The notes under the pieces were generated by a model, which was not told where the DNA came from, did not search any database, and worked only from the letters and a program-made list of their open reading frames with translations. From Timburyella sp030842085 (lineage in GTDB: Bacteria; Bacillota; Clostridia; Oscillospirales; Acutalibacteraceae), in NCBI GenBank assembly GCA_030842085.1, contig JAUUSE010000019.1, forward strand, positions 1 to 32,148: 32,148 nt of DNA. The letters run 5' to 3'. A program made the position numbers and the translations under genes. This document shows, one piece after another, positions 16,565 to 24,107 of this stretch (the stretch's first letter is position 1; the number at the start of each line of letters is the position of its first letter).

Positions 16565-17449
16565 ATGAAGATAAAATCTGAGATATGCTTTGGCGTAATA
16601 GGCGGAGATTTGCGCCAAGCCTGTCTTGCCGATATTCTTAGCAGCGAGGGGTATAATGTTGTAATATCCGGACTTGAGCAGTGCGAAGAGGTAAACGCGA
16701 ATATAAAAGCGGAAAGCGTAGAAGCGGTTATAAAGGCGGCGGATGTTATAGTGCTTCCGCTGCCGGCGTCGAGGGATAACACATGCGTAAACGCCCCATT
16801 TGCCATTGACACCATATATCTCGACAAAATAGCTTCATTGTCTAAAGCTGGACAGCTTATAACCGGAGGCATTTTAAGCGAAGAATTTATCTCGCGCCTT
16901 AAAGAGCGCGGTGCATCAGCCGCAGATTACTACAAGCGCGAAGAGCTCACTATACTGAATTCGATACCCACAGCCGAGGGCGCTTTAGAAATAATTCTGC
17001 GTGAGAGCAAGCGTACTGTATATAATTCAACCGTATTAATATCAGGCTATGGCCGTATTGGCAGAGTGCTTACTAAAATGTTTATCGGCCTTGGCGCAGA
17101 TGTATATGTGTCCATGCGCAAGCAGTCCGATAAAGCATGGGTGCTTGCAGAGGGCGCTAAGCCGATATTTATAGATAAGATAAAAGATTTTGCCGATAAG
17201 TTTGATACGGTTATAAATACCGTTCCACACGTATTGTTTGACAGCAAGCTTCTAAAGGCGTTTAAGCCGTCGGCGCTCTTTATAGATTTGGCAAGTCTGC
17301 CGGGCGGCATAGATTTTGATGCGGCGAATAAGCTTGGAATAAAGGCAATATCGGCACAGTCGCTGCCGGGAAAATGCGCACCGTTTACCGCCGCGGAATT
17401 CGTAAAAGAAACAATATTCAATATAATGGAGGAGCAAATTATACTGTAA
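16565..17449 (+). CDS. dpaA: Dipicolinate synthase subunit A
   Basis: A 294-residue protein close in length to Bacillus SpoVFA (297). With DpaB it oxidises 4-hydroxy-tetrahydrodipicolinate to dipicolinic acid in the mother cell. A dinucleotide-binding Rossmann motif is visible as GYGRIGRVL (about 161-169). An N-terminal domain (FGVIGGDLRQACLA) and a C-terminal block (IDLASLPGGIDFDAA, GKCAPFTAAEF) are family features. ATG at 16565 is preceded by GGAGG; an earlier in-frame start at 16511 has no site. dpaB follows after 24 bp. Confidence 0.94.
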   Translation: MKIKSEICFGVIGGDLRQACLADILSSEGYNVVISGLEQCEEVNANIKAESVEAVIKAADVIVLPLPASRDNTCVNAPFAIDTIYLDKIASLSKAGQLITGGILSEEFISRLKERGASAADYYKREELTILNSIPTAEGALEIILRESKRTVYNSTVLISGYGRIGRVLTKMFIGLGADVYVSMRKQSDKAWVLAEGAKPIFIDKIKDFADKFDTVINTVPHVLFDSKLLKAFKPSALFIDLASLPGGIDFDAANKLGIKAISAQSLPGKCAPFTAAEFVKETIFNIMEEQIIL

Positions 17450-17473
17450 ACAAATCCTGAAAGGAAGGTATGC

Positions 17474-18049
17474 ATGAGAGCAATTAAAGCAGGATTTGCA
17501 ATGTGCGGCTCCTTCTGCACCTTTGACAGGGCGATTGAGCAAATGAGGATTTTAAAGGAAAAGGGAGTTGATATAATACCAATAATGTCGGAAAATGCAG
17601 CCTTTACCGATACTCGCTTTGGAACAGCAGAGCATTTTAGAAACCTTGTCAGCGATATTACCGGCAAAGATATAATTACCGAGATTAAGGCGGCCGAGCC
17701 TATTGGACCAAAAAAAATGATGGATATACTTATAGTAGCTCCATGCACTGGTAATACTCTGGGCAAAATAGCTATGGGAATAAACGATACCTGTGTCACG
17801 ATGGCGGTCAAATCGCATCTTAGAAACAGCCGGCCGGTACTTTTAAATGTTTCGACAAACGACGCACTTGGTGCATGCGCCAAAAATATAGGCTTTCTGC
17901 TAAACTGTAAAAATATTTACTTTGTACCTATGCGTCAGGACGACCCGGTAAAAAAGCCGCGTTCCATTGTTGCGGATTTTACAAAAATAGAAGAGGCAAT
18001 GCACTCGGCTCTGGACGGAATACAAATTCAGCCAATTATAACGCAGTAA
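17474..18049 (+). CDS. dpaB: Dipicolinate synthase subunit B (flavoprotein)
   Basis: A 191-residue protein of the flavoprotein (PF02441) fold, the second subunit of dipicolinate synthase (SpoVFB). Recognised by the N-terminal AGFAMCGSFCTF, the central IVAPCTGNTLGKIAMGI and the C-terminal NIYFVPMRQDDP block. It completes the DPA-forming enzyme with DpaA. ATG is preceded by GAAAGGAAGG. A terminator follows about 145 bp downstream, so dpaAB looks like a two-gene operon without asd, dapG or dapA. Confidence 0.95.
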   Translation: MRAIKAGFAMCGSFCTFDRAIEQMRILKEKGVDIIPIMSENAAFTDTRFGTAEHFRNLVSDITGKDIITEIKAAEPIGPKKMMDILIVAPCTGNTLGKIAMGINDTCVTMAVKSHLRNSRPVLLNVSTNDALGACAKNIGFLLNCKNIYFVPMRQDDPVKKPRSIVADFTKIEEAMHSALDGIQIQPIITQ

Positions 18050-18192
18050 AATTGCGTGATTATGGCTGATTTATACTGCAGTTTGTCTATAGCAATTTAA
18101 ACAAGCCATTTTTCATATGAGTGTTTTATATGATGAAGTATTTGTCTCATATCACTATAGCGTTGATAATGTATAAATTTTTTATTATTATG

Positions 18193-18215
18193 GAGCGGCA
18201 ATTATGCCGCTCTTT
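18193..18215 (+). terminator. Intrinsic terminator after dpaB
   Basis: A perfect 8-bp stem, GAGCGGCA (18193-18200) and TGCCGCTC (18205-18212), with an ATTA loop and a short TTT tail. Bases 18050-18192 hold nothing else I can identify. Confidence 0.65.
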
Positions 18216-18277
18216 GATTATATTGTGTATCACTAAGCATAATATAACTAAATAACCGATTGTTAACATCTTTTTAA

Positions 18278-18306
18278 TTGAAATTATAAATAGGCTATTG
18301 TATAAT
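18278..18306 (+). promoter_or_regulatory. Promoter of the RING/DUF2628-galU unit
   Basis: TTGAAA (18278-18283), a 17-base spacer and a consensus TATAAT (18301-18306), about 38 bases before the TTG start codon. Confidence 0.7.
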
Positions 18307-18343
18307 TATTAAGAATAAATATAAAAAAGGAAGCAGGATTGCA

Positions 18344-19324
18344 TTGATAAGCTATGAAGGCGATAAATGTCCGGTATGTCACGCAATATTATTTGACGAT
18401 GATGATATAGTAGTATGCCCTGAATGCGGAACGCCATATCATAGGGATTGTTACCAGCTTGCGGGCAAGTGTGTTAATTCCGATAAACACGGCACTAACT
18501 GGAGATATGTCAGTGAGTCGGAAAAGCACGCGACAGACAGGACTGCAGAAGATGGATATCAGCAGGGGACGACTGGCACCGGCAAAAAGTGTCCAAATTG
18601 CGGCGCTATAAGCTCGTCAGGTACAATATTTTGCCCTTACTGCGGATATCAATTCGGCTCAGCGTATAACCCTGGTCAAGGCCCGATGAACGGCTCTTAT
18701 GAGTATATGGCGCGGGTCATAGACCCCATGGGCGGAATTGACCCAAGGACTGATATTGACGGCGTTCCGGCTTCGGCTTTGATGCCGTTTGTCGCCGTTA
18801 ATACTCAGCGTTATATTCCTAAATTTGCAGACATGTCAAGACGCAAGAAAAAGGCCTCTTGGAATTGGGCGTCTTTTTTCCTGCGCGGGTATTGGCTCCT
18901 TTACCGTAAGTGCTATAAAGAGGGCATAGTCGCATTAGTGATATCACTGATATCAGTTTTGCTTAACATACCGATGAACAATGTCACAAATAGTATAATA
19001 GATACTTTGCCGCAGGGCGCAACATATAGCGACCTTTTTGCGGCAATAGGTGATAATCTTTCGCTTTATACCCCGGGAGTAATAATATGCGCCGTACTCA
19101 GTATTGTGCTGAGCTTGGGACTGATGATAATTATGGGTATTTTTGGCGATTATATATACAAAAAGCACTGCGTGAACACCGTCAAAGAGATAACGTCAGG
19201 AACGGACAGTCAAAATCAGCATGAGCTCATGGCCAAAAAGGGCGGCGTAAATTTCTTTTTGCCTATAATTGCGTATGGCGTTTTTTATTTTGTCAATATT
19301 ATAATATCAATTATAATTATATAA
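18344..19324 (+). CDS. Prokaryotic RING finger and zinc-ribbon membrane protein (DUF2628-like)
   Basis: A 326-residue protein. The N-terminal prokaryotic RING-type domain (about 1-47) has CPVC, CPEC, His and Cys ligands. A second zinc ribbon follows at about 82-103 (CPNC, CPYC). A linker leads to a DUF2628-type region with KASWNWASFFLRGYWLLYRK and about three membrane segments (about 195-215, 245-270, 305-326). Its function is unknown. The zinc modules suggest protein-protein contacts at the cytoplasmic membrane face. The start is TTG 18344 with GGAAGCAGG upstream. galU follows after 20 bp, so they are probably co-transcribed. Confidence 0.85.
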   Translation: MISYEGDKCPVCHAILFDDDDIVVCPECGTPYHRDCYQLAGKCVNSDKHGTNWRYVSESEKHATDRTAEDGYQQGTTGTGKKCPNCGAISSSGTIFCPYCGYQFGSAYNPGQGPMNGSYEYMARVIDPMGGIDPRTDIDGVPASALMPFVAVNTQRYIPKFADMSRRKKKASWNWASFFLRGYWLLYRKCYKEGIVALVISLISVLLNIPMNNVTNSIIDTLPQGATYSDLFAAIGDNLSLYTPGVIICAVLSIVLSLGLMIIMGIFGDYIYKKHCVNTVKEITSGTDSQNQHELMAKKGGVNFFLPIIAYGVFYFVNIIISIIII

Positions 19325-19344
19325 TTTTGGAGGGTTAAAAACAT

Positions 19345-20220
19345 ATGAAGAAAGTAACTAAAGCTATTATACCGGCCGGCGGTTTGGGAACAAGAGTGCT
19401 GCCCGCATCAAAAGCTATTCCTAAGGAAATGCTGCAGATTGTGGACAAGCCGGCAATCCAGTATATAGTTGAAGAGGCGGTTGCTGCCGGTATAACCGAT
19501 ATACTTGTTATAACCAACCGCGGAAAGTCTATCATTGAAGATCACTTTGATAAGTCGTTTGAGCTTGAGTGCCTGCTTGAGTCTAAGGGAAAGACAGGTC
19601 CACTTGAGGAAATAAAGAAGATATCCGAACTTGCAAATATGTGCTACATAAGGCAAAGGGAAGCGAAGGGATTAGGCCATGCAATTATGTGCGCCAAGAC
19701 ATTTGCCGCGGGTGACCCTGTCGCTGTCCTTTACGGCGACGATGTAATAATCGGCGAGGACCCAGCCATAGGCCAGCTTTGCCGCGCTTATGAAAAATAC
19801 GGCCGCGGCGTTGTAGGCGTAAAAGAGGTTTCAGAAGAGGCTATTCAGAAGTACAGCTCACTTCAGGTGGAGAATATCGACGGCAATGTTTATAAAGTTA
19901 CCGATATGATTGAAAAGCCCTCTAAAGATGAAATAATGTCGCTTTTCTCAATACTTGGCAGATGCGTACTTCCGTACGATATATTTGAAATACTTGAAAA
20001 CACGGCTCCCGGTGCTGGAAACGAAATACAGCTTACCGACGCCATGAAAACGCTCGCACGTAGGGATACGATGGTAGCTGTAGATTTCACCGGCACTCGC
20101 TATGACATGGGCAACAAGCTTGGTATTATGCAGGCAAACTGCGAAGTAGCGCTTAAACATCCTGAAATAGGCAAAGATTTTAGAAAATATGTCCTTGAAT
20201 TAGCTGAGAAAATTAAATAA
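19345..20220 (+). CDS. galU: UTP-glucose-1-phosphate uridylyltransferase
   Basis: A 291-residue nucleotidyltransferase that makes UDP-glucose from UTP and glucose-1-phosphate, feeding cell-wall glycopolymers, glycolipids and galactose metabolism. The nucleotide-binding start reads IPAGGLGTRVLPASKAIPKEM. Other GalU blocks are EAKGLGHAI, YGDDV and GAGNEIQLTDA. Length is typical. ATG is preceded by TGGAGGG. It is downstream of the RING/zinc-ribbon gene and ended by a hairpin at 20339-20369. Confidence 0.95.
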   Translation: MKKVTKAIIPAGGLGTRVLPASKAIPKEMLQIVDKPAIQYIVEEAVAAGITDILVITNRGKSIIEDHFDKSFELECLLESKGKTGPLEEIKKISELANMCYIRQREAKGLGHAIMCAKTFAAGDPVAVLYGDDVIIGEDPAIGQLCRAYEKYGRGVVGVKEVSEEAIQKYSSLQVENIDGNVYKVTDMIEKPSKDEIMSLFSILGRCVLPYDIFEILENTAPGAGNEIQLTDAMKTLARRDTMVAVDFTGTRYDMGNKLGIMQANCEVALKHPEIGKDFRKYVLELAEKIK

Positions 20221-20338
20221 TGTAATACTTTTTCTAATAAATTTACTGTTGTTATTGATTTTATTAAGCAATACATATATAATAAATTATATTTTAATAA
20301 CAGCAATAAATATATGAATTTTGTATTTTCAGTTTTGT

Positions 20339-20395
20339 CCGCCCGATGCCTTTATATGGTATTGGGCGGTAAATACAATAAAAAATCGTTTTTTA
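20339..20395 (+). terminator. Intrinsic terminator of galU
   Basis: A 12-bp stem with two G-U pairs (CCGCCCGATGCC at 20339-20350, GGTATTGGGCGG at 20358-20369) has a 7-base loop. A second A/T hairpin follows (AATAAAAAA-TCG-TTTTTTATT), giving the U-run. Confidence 0.65.
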
Positions 20396-20497
20396 TTTAT
20401 AATTTATCATTAGAGCAATATATATTTACATTGGGCATAAATCAGTTACACAGGCAAAGAAAATATAATATCAATCTATTCAAAGGCAGGTGTAATA

Positions 20498-21064
20498 ATG
20501 AATTACAATGTTACTGAAATTGCTGAAAGGATAAAGGAGCTGCGCAAGATATTATCCTATTCACAGCAGGATATGGCGGATAAAATCGCCATAAGCGTAG
20601 ACGAATACAATGCTTATGAAAATGCGGAGAAAGATTTTCCCGTATCTTTTCTTTACAGCTGCGCGAATGTATTCGGTGTGGATATAATCGAGCTGCTGAC
20701 GGGCGAGCATCCACGCCTTAAGGGTTATGAGGTCACAAGAGACGGAATGGGCTTGCCTATAAAGAGGCGTGAAAGCTTTGAATATTATCATTTAGCGCCG
20801 CATTTTTCCGAAAAGATAGGTGAACCCTTTTTAGTAACTGCTCCTTACATTTCCGGCAATGAGTATACAGAGCTTCAGACGTCCTCGCACCCCGGTCAGG
20901 AAATAGATTATATTTTAAGCGGCAGTTTGCGCGTCTCAATCGACGGAAGGGAAGAAGTCGTAAGTGAAGGCGATTGTATAATGTACGACTCCGGCAAGGC
21001 GCACGGAATGGCTGCTGTAGGCGGAAAGGACTGTACATTTTTCGCCGTTATTATGAAAAAGTGA
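20498..21064 (+). CDS. HTH (XRE)-cupin transcriptional regulator
   Basis: A 188-residue protein with an N-terminal XRE helix-turn-helix (about 8-62; LSYSQQDMADKIAISVDEYNAYE is the recognition part, written here in segments) and a C-terminal cupin sensor domain (about 115-185; HPGQEIDYILSGSLRV, DSGKAHGM). Family members bind DNA and sense small ligands. It lies immediately before the acyl-CoA ligase gene, 10 bases between stop and start, so it likely controls or responds to that pathway. ATG is preceded by AGGCAGGTG. A TATAAT box at 20464-20469 is visible but its -35 is poor. Confidence 0.9.
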   Translation: MNYNVTEIAERIKELRKILSYSQQDMADKIAISVDEYNAYENAEKDFPVSFLYSCANVFGVDIIELLTGEHPRLKGYEVTRDGMGLPIKRRESFEYYHLAPHFSEKIGEPFLVTAPYISGNEYTELQTSSHPGQEIDYILSGSLRVSIDGREEVVSEGDCIMYDSGKAHGMAAVGGKDCTFFAVIMKK

Positions 21065-21074
21065 AGTGATACAT

Positions 21075-22733
21075 ATGCTTAATTTACATTTGGATTATAT
21101 TGACGAGACCTTTGATGAGCGAGGCGTAATATCCGGTGTTAAGCTGCATTGTCCGGATAATTATAATTTTGCTTTCGACGTAGTAGACAGAATAGCGGCG
21201 CATGACGGCGGTAAAACGGCAATGATGTGGGCCAACGACAAGGGTGAGGAAAGATGCTTTACCTTTGCCGATATGAAAAGATATTCCGACAAGGCCGCCA
21301 ATTACTTTTTAAGTCTCGGCATAAAAAAGGGCGACAGGGTAATGCTCATTTTAAAGCGCCATTATCAGTTCTGGTATGCGCTTTTGGGGCTGCACAAGAT
21401 AGGTGCAATAGCGATACCTGCCACAAACCTGCTTACGGCAAAGGACATACTGTACCGCTTTAATTTAGCCGGCGTCAGTGCGATTTTATGCACAAATGAG
21501 GGTGATATTTTTGAGCATGCCGAAGCAGCAGCGGAAAAATATCCGGACAGCGTTGTAAAAATAATGGCCCGCGGCACCTCAGGCAGCGATATAAGGCCGG
21601 GCTGGAACGATTTTGACGCGGGCGTCGACGCTGCATGCGACAGTCTTGAGCGCTATGACACAAGCAAAAACGATTTGATATTGCTGTATTTTACATCCGG
21701 CACAACAGGTCAGCCAAAAATGGTAGTGCACGATGAGACATACAGCTTGGGTCATATTGTAACGGCTAAATATTGGCAGAACGTCTGCCCAGACGGGCTG
21801 CATCTGACCTTTTCGGAAACTGGTTGGGCAAAGGCTGTATGGGGTAAAATATACGGTCAGTGGCTCATGGAAGCCGGCATATTTGTTTACGATTTTGACA
21901 AATTTACTCCCGTCGACCTGCTTCCGCTGTTTGAGAAGTATAAGGTCACGACTTTCTGCGCACCGCCGACGGTTTTCCGCTTCCTTATTAAAGAGGATTT
22001 GACTAAGTTCGATTTATCTTCGCTTAAATATGTCGCCATTGCCGGTGAGGCGCTTAATCCTGAGGTATATAATCAGTTTTTAGCGGCTACGGGCATTAAG
22101 CTGATGGAGGGCTTTGGCCAGACGGAAACCACATGTGTTGTAATGAATCCAAAGGGTACTACTCCAAAGCCGGGCTCAATGGGTAAGCCAAACCCGCAGT
22201 ACGATGTTGATATAGTAGACGAAAACGGCAAGCCGGTTGGTCCGGGCACAGTCGGTGAGATTGTAATAAGAACCGACAAGGGCAAGCCAATAGGGCTTTT
22301 CTGCGGCTATTACCGCGATGAGCAGCTTACAAAAAGCGTATGGCACGACGGCCTTTATCATACCGGTGACACGGCGTGGAGAGATGAAGACGGCTTTTTC
22401 TGGTATGTCGGCCGCATTGACGATATTATAAAATCTTCCGGCTACAGGATAGGCCCGTTTGAGATAGAGAGTGTACTTATGGAGCATCCCGCGGTTTTAG
22501 AATGTGCTATTACCGGCGTGCCCGACCCCGTTCGCGGACAGGTGGTAAAGGCCACCATAGTGCTTACCAGCGGATATGAGGGCACTGAAGATCTGCGAAA
22601 AGAGCTGCAGAATTACGTCAAAAAGCAGACGGCGCCGTATAAATATCCGCGCGTGATTGATTTTGTAAGCGAGCTTCCGAAAACTATCAGCGGCAAAATC
22701 AAGCGTGTAGATATAAGGAAAGAAACATTGTAA
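21075..22733 (+). CDS. AMP-forming acyl-CoA ligase (acetyl/medium-chain type)
   Basis: A 552-residue adenylate-forming enzyme that activates a carboxylic acid with ATP, then transfers it to CoA. The phosphate-binding loop reads TSGTTGQPK (about 207-215). GFGQTETT is the adenine motif, YHTGD carries the ribose-binding Asp, and ISGKIKR holds the catalytic Lys541. It resembles ACSM-like medium-chain or acetyl-type ligases; chain length is not predictable. Start is ATG 21075 with GAAGTGA upstream; a GTG at 21066 adds 3 residues. It is paired with the HTH-cupin gene. A degenerate copy of codons about 394-434 lies just after the stop. Confidence 0.9.
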   Translation: MLNLHLDYIDETFDERGVISGVKLHCPDNYNFAFDVVDRIAAHDGGKTAMMWANDKGEERCFTFADMKRYSDKAANYFLSLGIKKGDRVMLILKRHYQFWYALLGLHKIGAIAIPATNLLTAKDILYRFNLAGVSAILCTNEGDIFEHAEAAAEKYPDSVVKIMARGTSGSDIRPGWNDFDAGVDAACDSLERYDTSKNDLILLYFTSGTTGQPKMVVHDETYSLGHIVTAKYWQNVCPDGLHLTFSETGWAKAVWGKIYGQWLMEAGIFVYDFDKFTPVDLLPLFEKYKVTTFCAPPTVFRFLIKEDLTKFDLSSLKYVAIAGEALNPEVYNQFLAATGIKLMEGFGQTETTCVVMNPKGTTPKPGSMGKPNPQYDVDIVDENGKPVGPGTVGEIVIRTDKGKPIGLFCGYYRDEQLTKSVWHDGLYHTGDTAWRDEDGFFWYVGRIDDIIKSSGYRIGPFEIESVLMEHPAVLECAITGVPDPVRGQVVKATIVLTSGYEGTEDLRKELQNYVKKQTAPYKYPRVIDFVSELPKTISGKIKRVDIRKETL

Positions 22734-22757
22734 TTTATCATTGTGCTGTTTTTACAG

Positions 22758-22877
22758 GATAACGGCGAAACTGTAATCAGGACCGACAAGAGTAAATCAA
22801 TTAGGCTTTTCTGCGGCTGTTGTCGTGATGAGCGGATTATCAAAACTATGGCTACGCTTTATCACAACGGCGGCACA
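22758..22877 (+). pseudogene. Decayed partial duplicate of the acyl-CoA ligase gene
   Basis: This stretch copies an internal part of the ligase gene (about 22254-22373). Shared peptides include VIRTDK, LFCG, RDE and LYH. By hand alignment 23 of 38 aligned residues are identical, with one 6-base deletion. It lies in the same frame as the ligase, 25 bases after its stop, and stays open to TAG at 22914. Both flanks are unrelated to the ligase, so only a fragment remains. It is too short and diverged to be functional. Confidence 0.8.
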
Positions 22878-22994
22878 ATATTAAAACAGTGTTTGACATA
22901 CTTATCGGTGTGTTAGTACCGCGCTGAAACGGATGTCATAGACAAAGGGCTTTTAAAAATATCATTTCAACTTGATAAATAGCTTTATGTAACG

Positions 22995-23030
22995 AAAAAA
23001 GGCTGATGTTTTACATCAGCCTTTAAAATT
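22995..23030. terminator. Bidirectional intrinsic terminator
   Basis: A perfect 9-bp stem, GGCTGATGT (23001-23009) and ACATCAGCC (23013-23021), with a 3-base loop. On the minus strand it is followed by TTTTTT, and on the + strand by TTTAAAATTT. It ends convergent transcription from the ligase gene (+) and the DUF4364 gene (-). Confidence 0.8.
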
Positions 23031-23206
23031 TATATTTGTAAAAAAGTCTCATAATTATATCGATGAACAGCGAGCTTTAAGGTAAAAATATAAAACAGCA
23101 TGCTATGGTCGATTGAGCAAATAGGTGCTTATCTATTTAACCTATTTGACCGTTATGGTATGTAATGTAAATTTTCTCACTGCCTCTAAAAATAGTCTAA
23201 TACGCA

Positions 23207-23306
23207 TTAATTATTGCGCTCCATACGCTCCAACGCTTCGGCGGCGGAATCGACCAAATGTTTAAGTTCCGCGCAATTGGGAGGAAAGGCAGCAGAGAGC
23301 TTAAGC
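23207..23306 (-). other. Possible gene tail on the DUF4364 transcript
   Basis: On the minus strand, downstream of the DUF4364 stop, one frame reads like a protein C-terminus (AELKHLVDSAAEALERMERNN, one residue over a short run, so treat as two parts AELKHLVDSAA and EALERMERNN) and ends in TAA. It is richer in GC than its surroundings. It has no start codon with a ribosome-binding site, and TGA and TAA close it upstream. It is probably a remnant or chance. Bases 23031-23206 show nothing. Confidence 0.2.
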
Positions 23307-23342
23307 GAAATTGGTTATCACTGCGCCAGTGCAGATAATAAA

Positions 23343-23933
23343 TTAAATCATATCTTTAACAGCGCCGGAAATACCATCTATTATCTCATCCTTAGATGCA
23401 GTATAAAGCAGGAGTGTCGAAGAATATATAAAGGCGGAATTTTTTATAAATCTCTCTTTTATCATTTCTGCCTGAAGCTTATCCGGCACGGCTATAACGC
23501 TGCGCATCATAAGATGACCGCGGTCTTTAACCTCACATATTACGTCAAACCCATTTTCACTTTCACAAATAACAGCGCTGTTGTCCTTGCAGTTTTGATA
23601 TATACGCGCCGCCTGCATAGCGCTGTGCACCGCCTTGTCGCGCACGGAAATTGGAAGCGCCGTATCGAGCTCAGATACTATCCTTTCTCCGCTTTCGCTA
23701 AGGCTGTACAGTTCATCCTTTTCATATATATGTCCAAGATTGTTAAGCTCATTAACCGCCTGCAGTGTCTCAAAATAATTTACCAGTCCGTCGGCTGAAA
23801 GTATATCGGCTATCTGCTTGCCGGTAAGGCCTAAATCTACGCATTTTATCATATAGCAAATGAGTATTTTTATCTGATTTTTATCGGTAAGTCCTCCGGG
23901 CTCTATACCGGAAGAAAATGCATTATTATTCAT
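23343..23933 (-). CDS. DUF4364 winged-helix family protein
   Basis: A 196-residue protein matching DUF4364 by its N-terminal block (GGLTDKNQIKILICYMI) and overall layout. A winged-helix-like domain covers about 15-90 (GLTGKQIADIL, YFETLQAVNEL, YSLSESGERIV). A mixed alpha/beta C-terminal half follows. No biochemical role is known to me; the DNA-binding-like fold suggests a regulator. It is divergent from the fatty-acid genes, so control of fabH onward is an inference worth testing. ATG is preceded by GAGGAGG. It is monocistronic, ending at the terminator near 23000. Confidence 0.85.
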   Translation of the reverse strand: MNNNAFSSGIEPGGLTDKNQIKILICYMIKCVDLGLTGKQIADILSADGLVNYFETLQAVNELNNLGHIYEKDELYSLSESGERIVSELDTALPISVRDKAVHSAMQAARIYQNCKDNSAVICESENGFDVICEVKDRGHLMMRSVIAVPDKLQAEMIKERFIKNSAFIYSSTLLLYTASKDEIIDGISGAVKDMI

Positions 23934-23951
23934 ATAATTCCTCCTCTAAAT

Positions 23952-23980
23952 ATTTTACACTTTGTTGTGCTGCACGTCAA
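23952..23980 (-). promoter_or_regulatory. Promoter of the DUF4364 gene
   Basis: On the minus strand TTGACG (23975-23980), a 17-base spacer and TAAAAT (23952-23957). Transcription would start near 23945, right at the ribosome-binding site, so the leader would be very short. That is a reason for some caution. Confidence 0.5.
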
Positions 23981-24022
23981 TAGTCATGGCAAATATCGTC
24001 GTATATGCTCAAAAAGCTATTG

Positions 24023-24051
24023 TTGACTTTAGGACAATAAATATTTATAAT
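24023..24051 (+). promoter_or_regulatory. Promoter of the fatty-acid synthesis cluster
   Basis: TTGACT (24023-24028), a 17-base spacer and a perfect TATAAT (24046-24051). Expected start near 24058, about 50 bases before fabH. This is one of the best promoter matches in the window. Confidence 0.75.
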
Positions 24052-24055
24052 TATT

Positions 24056-24070
24056 TAGTATGGATTACTA
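24056..24070 (+). promoter_or_regulatory. Candidate operator over the fabH transcription start
   Basis: An inverted repeat TAGTA-N5-TACTA sits directly after the -10 box, spanning the expected start point. That is the position of a repressor site. The sequence is only five bases per arm, so it could be chance. Confidence 0.35.
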
Positions 24071-24107
24071 TTTTTTGGCATCAAATTTATGAAACAGGGT
24101 GTGTATT

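Noticed and set aside
17047..17883. Long 278-codon open frame on the minus strand across dpaA and dpaB
   Set aside because: It is antisense to two clearly recognised genes, has no ribosome-binding site, and is explained by their codon composition.
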